Positions 15,188 to 20,933 of a DNA stretch of 20,933 nucleotides are shown in pieces. The stretch comes from Gammaproteobacteria bacterium (GTDB lineage: Bacteria; Pseudomonadota; Gammaproteobacteria; Methylococcales; Methylomonadaceae). Below the pieces are notes generated by a model. The model had not been told where the DNA came from, made no database searches, and was given only the letters and a program-made list of their open reading frames with translations. The translations under genes and the position numbers were made by a program. The stretch is from NCBI GenBank assembly GCA_024276805.1, contig JAJRWJ010000436.1, positions 1 to 20,933 of the forward strand, written 5' to 3'. Within the stretch, counting starts at the first letter, position 1. The number at the start of each line of letters is the position of its first letter.

Positions 15188-15706
15188 ATGTCTCGCCCGG
15201 AAAATATTTATTTGATTGGCCTGATGGGGGTCGGCAAGACCACCATAGGACGGCAATTGGCGCGCTCCCTGCAACTGCCTTTCTACGACAGTGACAAAAT
15301 GATCGAAGAAAAAACCGGCGTGGACATCCCGACCATTTTTGAATATGAGGGGGAAGAGGGCTTCAGGCAGCGTGAGCAGCGGGTCATCGAACAATTGACA
15401 AAACTGCGGGGAATCATACTGGCTACTGGCGGCGGCGCCGTGATCAGGGAACGAAACCGCAAGTCATTGCAGGAAAATGGTTTTGTCGTCTATCTGCATT
15501 GCTCCATCGACCGGATTCTGCAAAGGACCCGAAGAGACAGTAACAGGCCATTGCTGCAAACCGAAAACCCCAGGGAGCGTCTGAAAACCTTGCTGGACCA
15601 ACGGGAAAAGCTGTATTTGTCCTGTGCCGATTACCAGATCGATACCGGAAAAACGCCCAGCAAAGTGGTCGTGAAAAAAATACTGCAGGCCTATTCCGGA
15701 AACTGA
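15188..15706 (+). CDS. aroK: shikimate kinase
   Basis: AroK phosphorylates shikimate at the 3-hydroxyl with ATP, the fifth step of the shikimate pathway. The 172 residues are standard size. GLMGVGKT (11-18) is the Walker A loop, FYDSDKMIE (32-40) carries D34 and D36 that bind shikimate and Mg, and the GEEGFRQRE block (55-63) and GGGAV (81-85) line the shikimate site. NRPLL (119-123) lies in the ATP lid, and REKLY with ADYQIDT closes the fold. ATG 15188 has no strong Shine-Dalgarno sequence. aroB follows after 174 bases on the same strand, the usual aroK-aroB order in gammaproteobacteria; the pilM-Q genes that often precede aroK are not upstream here. In the 247 bases before it TATACT (14955-14960) is a possible -10 without a good -35. 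Confidence 0.95.
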   Translation: MSRPENIYLIGLMGVGKTTIGRQLARSLQLPFYDSDKMIEEKTGVDIPTIFEYEGEEGFRQREQRVIEQLTKLRGIILATGGGAVIRERNRKSLQENGFVVYLHCSIDRILQRTRRDSNRPLLQTENPRERLKTLLDQREKLYLSCADYQIDTGKTPSKVVVKKILQAYSGN

Positions 15707-15880
15707 TCCGGCACAAGGATGCGCAGGCAAAATCGATGACCACACGACCAGCGGAAAAACCTTCGATACCCGTTGCCGTTGCCACGGGCGCCACACAGTC
15801 CGTTTCTACGGTAAAATAACAAGAACAAAACGTCTCGACGGGACACCATCCAACCCTTGCAACAGCATTGACCTGAATCC

Positions 15881-16963
15881 ATGAAAACCTTGCATGTCGA
15901 CCTGGGCGAACGCAGTTATCCCATTTATATTGGTCACGGATTGCTGCAGCATCAAGAACTGCTGCAGCAGCACATCCATTCCAGACAGGTGATGATCGTC
16001 AGCAACAGCACCGTCGCCCCGTTGTATCTGCAACGGGTCGCCGACTGCCTCGAAGAAAACCTGCTGGCCACGGTCATTTTGCCGGACGGCGAACAATTCA
16101 AGACCCTGGAATCGACCAGCACCATCTTCGATGCCCTGCTGGAGAAACGCTTCAGCCGCAATGCCACATTGATCGCCCTGGGCGGCGGCGTGATCGGTGA
16201 TATTGGTGGCTTTGCCGCGGCCTGTTATCAGCGGGGCATTGCCTTTGTGCAGATCCCGACCACACTGCTCGCCCAGGTCGACTCCTCGGTTGGTGGCAAG
16301 ACCGGAGTCAATCACGCGCTGGGCAAGAACATGATTGGCGCCTTCTACCAGCCGCGTTGTGTCATCGCCGATACCGGAGTGCTCGAGACCCTGGACGACC
16401 GGCAGTTTTCCGCCGGCATTGCCGAAGTGATCAAATACGGCCTGATCCGGGATCAGGCTTTTTTTCACTGGCTGGAAAACAATCTCCAGGCTTTACTGGC
16501 CAGAGACAAACAGGCCCTGGCCTATGCAATCGAGCGGTCATGCCGCAACAAAGCCGAAGTGGTCGCCGCCGATGAACAGGAATCCGGCATCCGGGCAACC
16601 TTGAATCTGGGACATACCTTTGGTCACGCCATTGAAACGGGTGCTGGATACGGCCGTTTTCTACATGGCGAAGCCGTGGCGATAGGCACCTGCCAGGCCG
16701 CGGATCTTTCCCGCAGACTGGGCTGGCTGGACGCTGCCGATGTCGCCAGAATTGTTTCCATATTCCAGGAGGCCAGGCTGCCGGTCATTCCACCGCAGGA
16801 TCTATCCGCGCAACGTTTTCTGGAGCTGATGGCGGTAGACAAAAAAAATATCGATGGCAAAATCAGATTAATATTGCTGGAAAGCATCGGTTCGGCTACA
16901 TTACCCGTTAGTGTGGATAAACAGCCGTTACACGAGACACTGAAACAATATGGACGAAACTGA
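15881..16963 (+). CDS. aroB: 3-dehydroquinate synthase
   Basis: AroB converts DAHP to 3-dehydroquinate, the second step of the shikimate pathway, using NAD and a divalent metal. The 360 residues match the family. [10 protein letters not shown] (69-78) and [19 protein letters not shown] (101-119) bind NAD, and [20 protein letters not shown] (125-144) is the conserved catalytic block. By alignment with E. coli, E182, H245 (in GHTFGHAIE) and H262 (in LHGEAVAIG) are the metal ligands. Translation begins at ATG 15881. The last codons overlap the damX start by 14 bases, so aroB and damX are very probably translated together. Confidence 0.96.
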   Translation: MKTLHVDLGERSYPIYIGHGLLQHQELLQQHIHSRQVMIVSNSTVAPLYLQRVADCLEENLLATVILPDGEQFKTLESTSTIFDALLEKRFSRNATLIALGGGVIGDIGGFAAACYQRGIAFVQIPTTLLAQVDSSVGGKTGVNHALGKNMIGAFYQPRCVIADTGVLETLDDRQFSAGIAEVIKYGLIRDQAFFHWLENNLQALLARDKQALAYAIERSCRNKAEVVAADEQESGIRATLNLGHTFGHAIETGAGYGRFLHGEAVAIGTCQAADLSRRLGWLDAADVARIVSIFQEARLPVIPPQDLSAQRFLELMAVDKKNIDGKIRLILLESIGSATLPVSVDKQPLHETLKQYGRN

Positions 16964-18749
16964 CACTTCCAACCACCAGGCAAGCGGCAATGTCCAGAGA
17001 CGGCCGCCGGACTCGGCCAGACAGGCACTGATCACCCTGGAGCGTTCACAAAAGCTCGACCTGCTCATTCACCTGCTGACCAATCTGCAGCAGCCGTTGG
17101 TGCTGTGCGGACCGATGGGTATTGGCAAGACCACACTGCTGGACATACTGCGCGCCAAGGAAATTTCCTCCTGGCATATTTGCAGTATCCAGGCGACCTC
17201 GCAATTGAGTTTCGAACGTGTCCAGCAATTGCTGGTGGAATCGGCAAAACAGGCAAACCCTGATCTGAAACATTACCAGCTGCCTGAAATACTGGAACAT
17301 ATCGGCCATGACAAGGAAAAACTGGTGGTCCTGCTGGATGACGCAGGTGAACTGGTACCCGGCGTGATCACGGCTTTGTACCAGTTTGCCGCGGCGAATC
17401 CCGTGCTTCGCTTTGTGTTCGTTCTGACGCCCGATCAACTGCATGTCAAAAGCAGCTCGGACAAGGTGATTGAGGACTGTCATTTCATCGAACTCCCGCC
17501 GCTGACCGAGCAGCAGTGCGGCGAATTTTTGCAGAATCTTTCCAGTAAACCGGGTGCGCCAGTCTCTTTCAATGCCATCAGCTCGGCGATGGTGGAAAAA
17601 CTGTATCGCGAAACGCATGGCATCCCGGGAAAAATCATGGCGATCTTCCCGACACTGGATAGCTATGGTCCTGCCTCCACCAATACACGCCTGTTGCTTT
17701 CGCTGCTGACTGCTGCAGTGATTGCCACCGCGACAGGCTACCTGCTGTGGGGGCCTCAGGAAGCGCGGAACAACCCACAAGGCTCCTCGCTGAGCAGTGC
17801 GGAAAGCCGGAAAATCGAGATTTCCCCGCCGCTCATCACGGCGACTGAAAAAACACCGGAAAAGTCAATCGCAATGGCAGGCAGCCGTGAGGATTTTCCT
17901 GCAGCAACGGCCGAACCTCTGTCAGTCGATACAAAACCAGCGCCGTCTGCTGCCCCACCACGGGAAGAAATCGAGATGCCGGCTTTGGAATCGACAATTG
18001 CAACTGTTCCGCCTGTCGGCCAGGTACTACAGCCTGAATCGTCCAAGCCACAACCGGAATTGAACGAAACTCCCGCAGAGCCAGTCACGCTGGAGAAAGC
18101 GGCATCGATCACCCAGAAAAAAATCTCGCAGGTAATTATCCCTGCGGCGCATGAACCGGAAACAGCGCAGCTGCCCGCCTGGACAGCCGCAGCAACGAAG
18201 CCAGCGCCAGCCAGTAAAAGCACCGTCGCAGCAGCGACGGAAAAAATTCCACCAGCAGCAGCGCAGACAGAAAAGCACACGCCCCCCGCAGTTTCACTGA
18301 ATGCGGTAGAAACGGCTGCCTCCAGTGCTGAAATAAACCCGACGCCTGCGCCGAAGGATGCGCCCGACACCACACAAGCCGACGAGGCAAAGCCAAAACC
18401 CGCCGCATCGACTACAGAAAAACCCAAGCCAGTCAATGCCCGGAAATCTGTTGAAAACGACGCCAGCCAGTGGCTGTTGCAACAGCCACCCAGAAACTAC
18501 ACCTTGCAGCTGATGGCGCTGTCAAAGCGTCAGGGTGCACAGCAGATATTGCGCCAATACAGCCAATTGCCCCAGCCCCTGAGATATTTCCGCACGGTCA
18601 GCAAAGGCAGGGAAAAATTCGTCGTCGTCTATGGATCCTTTGCCACGCCTGGCGAGGCGGCGAAGGCCAAAAAAAACCTGCCTGCCGCACTGCGCAATAC
18701 CTGGCTGCGGAGACTCAGTGGCCTGCAGAAACAAATTGCTGGCAATTGA
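16950..18749 (+). CDS. damX: DamX-like cell-division protein: cytoplasmic ATPase domain, membrane helix, periplasmic SPOR domain
   Basis: DamX-type proteins localise to the septum by binding denuded glycan through a C-terminal SPOR domain. Residues 30-235 form an AAA/P-loop domain with GPMGIGKTT (54-62) as Walker A and [11 protein letters not shown] (125-135) as Walker B. A single membrane helix at about 247-267 ([20 protein letters not shown]) follows. A long Ala/Pro/Glu/Lys-rich linker (about 270-510) should cross the periplasm. The SPOR domain runs from about 513 ([19 protein letters not shown]) through [20 protein letters not shown] to the end. At 599 residues it is longer than E. coli DamX (about 430), mostly through the linker. 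The start overlaps the aroB end by 14 bases, the conserved aroK-aroB-damX arrangement. The ATPase looks intact, with both Walker motifs present. Confidence 0.92.
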   Translation: MDETDTSNHQASGNVQRRPPDSARQALITLERSQKLDLLIHLLTNLQQPLVLCGPMGIGKTTLLDILRAKEISSWHICSIQATSQLSFERVQQLLVESAKQANPDLKHYQLPEILEHIGHDKEKLVVLLDDAGELVPGVITALYQFAAANPVLRFVFVLTPDQLHVKSSSDKVIEDCHFIELPPLTEQQCGEFLQNLSSKPGAPVSFNAISSAMVEKLYRETHGIPGKIMAIFPTLDSYGPASTNTRLLLSLLTAAVIATATGYLLWGPQEARNNPQGSSLSSAESRKIEISPPLITATEKTPEKSIAMAGSREDFPAATAEPLSVDTKPAPSAAPPREEIEMPALESTIATVPPVGQVLQPESSKPQPELNETPAEPVTLEKAASITQKKISQVIIPAAHEPETAQLPAWTAAATKPAPASKSTVAAATEKIPPAAAQTEKHTPPAVSLNAVETAASSAEINPTPAPKDAPDTTQADEAKPKPAASTTEKPKPVNARKSVENDASQWLLQQPPRNYTLQLMALSKRQGAQQILRQYSQLPQPLRYFRTVSKGREKFVVVYGSFATPGEAAKAKKNLPAALRNTWLRRLSGLQKQIAGN

Positions 18750-18956
18750 ACGGTGACGCTTACGCATCGGCACAGTGTTTTGCCTATAACTGCCGCCTGC
18801 AGGCAGTACATGCATCACCCCGACTCAACGAACAACTTGGTTCCACAATGACTTGTGGCCATTGATACTATCGGCGCATCCGTGTGCCAGATCAGTTCCC
18901 GTCATTTATAGTCGGGGACCACTTAACGACCAGGCTTTAAATCGAACCGAGAAACA

Positions 18957-20021
18957 ATGACATCTTTAAACAACGACACGCTCATCAAAGCCCTCCTGAA
19001 ACAACCCGTCACCAGAACACCGGTCTGGATGATGCGCCAGGCCGGCCGCTATCTCCCCGAGTACCGGAAGGTGCGCGGCCAGGCCGGCAGTTTTCTCAAT
19101 CTCTGCACCAATCCGGAGCTGGCCTGCGAAGTGACACTGCAGCCTCTGGAACGCTTTGCCTTCGATGCGGCGATCCTGTTTTCCGACATCCTGACCATTC
19201 CCCATGCCATGGGTCTGGGCCTGTACTTCAGTGAAGGCGAAGGGCCAAAATTCGAGCGTCCGGTGCGCAGCGCCGCCGATATTGCGAAATTGCCCATACC
19301 GGATCCGGAACAGGAACTGCGCTATGTGATGGATGCCGTCAGACTGATCAGAAAGTCCCTGAAGAACCGGGTACCACTGATCGGCTTTTCCGGAAGCCCC
19401 TGGACCCTGGCAACCTATATGGTGGAAGGCGGCAGCAGCAAAAGCTTTGCCAGAGTCAAGGGGCTGCTGTACGAACAGCCGGCCCTGATGCACGAAATGC
19501 TGGATAAGCTGGCGCAGTCCGTCTCCGCCTATCTGAATGCGCAGATTGCCGCGGGCGCGCAAACCGTAATGTTGTTCGATACCTGGGGCGGCATGCTGAG
19601 CAGCGAGGATTATCTGGAATTTTCCCTGCGCTATGCCCGGCGGGTCCGGGAACAGTTACACACCGTCAGTGACGGACAGCGGGTTCCGACCGTTCTGTTC
19701 ACCAAGGGCGGCGGCCAGTGGCTGGAGGCCATGGCGGATTCCGGATACGACGCGCTGGGCCTGGACTGGCAGACCGATATTGGCCTGGCGCGCGCCAGGG
19801 TCGGTGAGCGGGTCGCGTTGCAGGGCAATCTGGACCCGGTTGCCCTGTATGCCAGTCCGGAGGTGATTCGCGGCAAGGTGCAGGCGGTACTGGAAAAATT
19901 TGGCGCCGGCAGCGGTCATGTATTCAATCTGGGCCATGGCATACTGCCGGACATCGAACCATCCCATGTCGCGGCGATGGTCGATGCCGTGCATGAACTG
20001 AGTCCTGTCTGGCATCGTTGA
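18957..20021 (+). CDS. hemE: uroporphyrinogen decarboxylase
   Basis: HemE removes four carboxyl groups from uroporphyrinogen III to give coproporphyrinogen III in haem synthesis, without a cofactor. The 354 residues are full length. [19 protein letters not shown] (22-40) contains R27 and R31 of the substrate pocket, D77 lies in [15 protein letters not shown], and Y154 is in [25 protein letters not shown] (323-338) carries H327. These match the residues known to hold the pyrrole rings. ATG 18957 has only a weak GAGAAA sequence ahead of it. The 207 bases separating it from damX contain a 6-bp hairpin (ACTGCC 18789-18794 with GGCAGT 18802-18807) lacking a T-run, so whether hemE is transcribed with the aro genes is unclear. 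A transporter gene follows closely. Confidence 0.97.
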   Translation: MTSLNNDTLIKALLKQPVTRTPVWMMRQAGRYLPEYRKVRGQAGSFLNLCTNPELACEVTLQPLERFAFDAAILFSDILTIPHAMGLGLYFSEGEGPKFERPVRSAADIAKLPIPDPEQELRYVMDAVRLIRKSLKNRVPLIGFSGSPWTLATYMVEGGSSKSFARVKGLLYEQPALMHEMLDKLAQSVSAYLNAQIAAGAQTVMLFDTWGGMLSSEDYLEFSLRYARRVREQLHTVSDGQRVPTVLFTKGGGQWLEAMADSGYDALGLDWQTDIGLARARVGERVALQGNLDPVALYASPEVIRGKVQAVLEKFGAGSGHVFNLGHGILPDIEPSHVAAMVDAVHELSPVWHR

Positions 20022-20066
20022 GTACGGCAGCGAAACAACTGTCAGCGCACCTCCAGGGCAATGTTG

Positions 20067-20933
20067 ATGAAAGGCGCCGGGCTCGTCCTGGGTACTGCAA
20101 TCCCGACAGCGATACTGCTGTTTGTGGAACTGGACGACAGCCAGCAGACCACCCGCATGGCGGCCGTTGCCGTGATGATGTCGATTTTCTGGATTACCGA
20201 GGCCATCCCGCTGGCAGCCACCGCGCTGCTGCCGCTGGCCCTGTTTCCACCATTGGGCATCGCCTCCAGCAAGACCACCGCCGTGCAATACATGAATTCC
20301 ACGGTATTTTTGCTGCTGGGCGGCTTCATGATCGCGCTGGCCATGCAGCGCTGGAATCTGCATCGCCGCATCGCCCTGAATGTTCTGGACCTGTTTGGCG
20401 GCCAACCTGCAAAATTGCTGCCGGGATTCATTGCCGCCACGGCAGGGTTGTCCATGTGGATTTCCAACACCGCGTCTACGCTGGTCATGCTGCCCATCGC
20501 GCTGGCGATTTTAGCCCGCTATGAACAGGAACTGACCGGCCAGCAACGGCATCGCCTGGCAGTCGGCCTGTTACTGGGCATCGCCTATTCTGCCTCGATC
20601 GGCGGCATGATGACGCTGGTCGGCACGGCGCCGAATCTGGTTTTTGCCAGGAACTACGAGGCATTGACCGGAACAGCCGTCGGTTTTGCACAATGGATGA
20701 CAATTGCGCTGCCTTTTGGCATAGTCATGCTGTCGGTATTGTCCTTTCTTCTCAGCAAAATGTATTTTCGGAAATTGCCGCCTGTGGAAAGCCTGCAGGG
20801 AGTCGTGCATGAAGAAAAATTGCGTCTGGGAGCGATGCGTTTCGAAGAAAAAGCCGTATTGCTGGTTTTTCTCAGTACTGCGCTGTTGTGGATAACCCGC
20901 AAGGGGGTCAATATCGGCAGTTTCGCCTTTTCA
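20067..20933 (+). CDS. SLC13/DASS-family sodium-coupled anion or dicarboxylate transporter, 3'-truncated
   Basis: The frame runs open to the window end, giving 289 residues of a family usually 450-600 long. It is strongly hydrophobic with repeated membrane helices. FWITEAIPLAATALLPLALF is the conserved early DASS block. STVFLLLGGFMIALAMQRW leads into helix 4. SMWISNTASTLVMLPIAL contains the SNT motif that binds sodium and substrate carboxylate, and IGGMMTLVGTAPNLVF is the conserved loop after it. Substrate (dicarboxylate, sulfate or other anion) cannot be told from this part. ATG 20067 is preferred because AGGG (20055-20058) sits 8 bases before it; the ATG at 20061 would be only 2 bases from that site. 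It begins 45 bases after hemE and is probably co-transcribed with it. Confidence 0.93.
   Translation, partial: MKGAGLVLGTAIPTAILLFVELDDSQQTTRMAAVAVMMSIFWITEAIPLAATALLPLALFPPLGIASSKTTAVQYMNSTVFLLLGGFMIALAMQRWNLHRRIALNVLDLFGGQPAKLLPGFIAATAGLSMWISNTASTLVMLPIALAILARYEQELTGQQRHRLAVGLLLGIAYSASIGGMMTLVGTAPNLVFARNYEALTGTAVGFAQWMTIALPFGIVMLSVLSFLLSKMYFRKLPPVESLQGVVHEEKLRLGAMRFEEKAVLLVFLSTALLWITRKGVNIGSFAFS

Noticed and set aside
17756..18436. 226-codon minus-strand frame opposite the damX linker.
   Set aside because: It is an antisense artefact of the Ala/Pro-rich linker, giving Gly/Ala/Ser/Val-rich nonsense.
1..20933. tRNA, rRNA, CRISPR array, insertion sequence, prophage or defence genes.
   Set aside because: No T-loop-like tRNA signature in the gaps, no regularly spaced repeats, and no transposase, integrase or known defence domains were found by eye.

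Overview
The window looks like chromosomal DNA of a hopanoid-producing gammaproteobacterium; the relatives I would test first are methanotrophs and sulfur oxidisers. This rests on an HpnN-type hopanoid transporter, RapA, an IscR with the E. coli cluster ligands at the same residue numbers, and the aroK-aroB-damX block followed by hemE. The species cannot be named from this sequence. Most of the window is ordinary core metabolism. The accessory-looking parts are 2.3-3.7 kb and 12.5-13.9 kb.

Layout. (1) 1-2243, plus: 3' part of rapA, cut by the window edge, followed by a terminator. (2) 2341-2946, plus: a cluster of unrecognised, partly overlapping small reading frames ending at a very clear terminator. 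(3) 2947-3765: about 800 bases with no convincing gene, holding an inverted pair of REP-like palindromes and the hpnN promoter. (4) 3766-7698, plus: hpnN, an overlapping 334-residue unknown protein, and a 55-residue membrane protein with its own promoter. (5) 7813-12481, minus: in transcription order iscR, a cysteine desulfurase gene, ahcY, pcm and an HPF/RaiA-like gene. (6) 13085-14940, plus: a peptidoglycan-binding-like protein with a possible His/Cys clan CD-type domain, then a PfkB sugar kinase. (7) 15188-20021, plus: aroK, aroB, damX, hemE. (8) 20067-20933, plus: the 5' part of an SLC13/DASS transporter, cut by the window end.

How the genes fit together. IscR senses the Fe-S state, and a candidate IscR type-1 site overlaps the -35 box of its own promoter. 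It probably controls the desulfurase next to it; no iscU, iscA or hscBA follows in the window. AhcY removes S-adenosylhomocysteine, the by-product of methyltransferases such as the neighbouring Pcm. AroK and AroB act in the shikimate pathway, DamX binds septal peptidoglycan, and HemE serves haem synthesis. HpnN is expected to move hopanoids towards the outer membrane, and the two unknown genes after it are candidates for envelope functions.

No tRNA, rRNA, CRISPR array, insertion sequence or phage gene was found. The items most worth follow-up are the 13085-13858 protein, the small-gene cluster at 2341-2946, the genes downstream of hpnN, and the REP pair.
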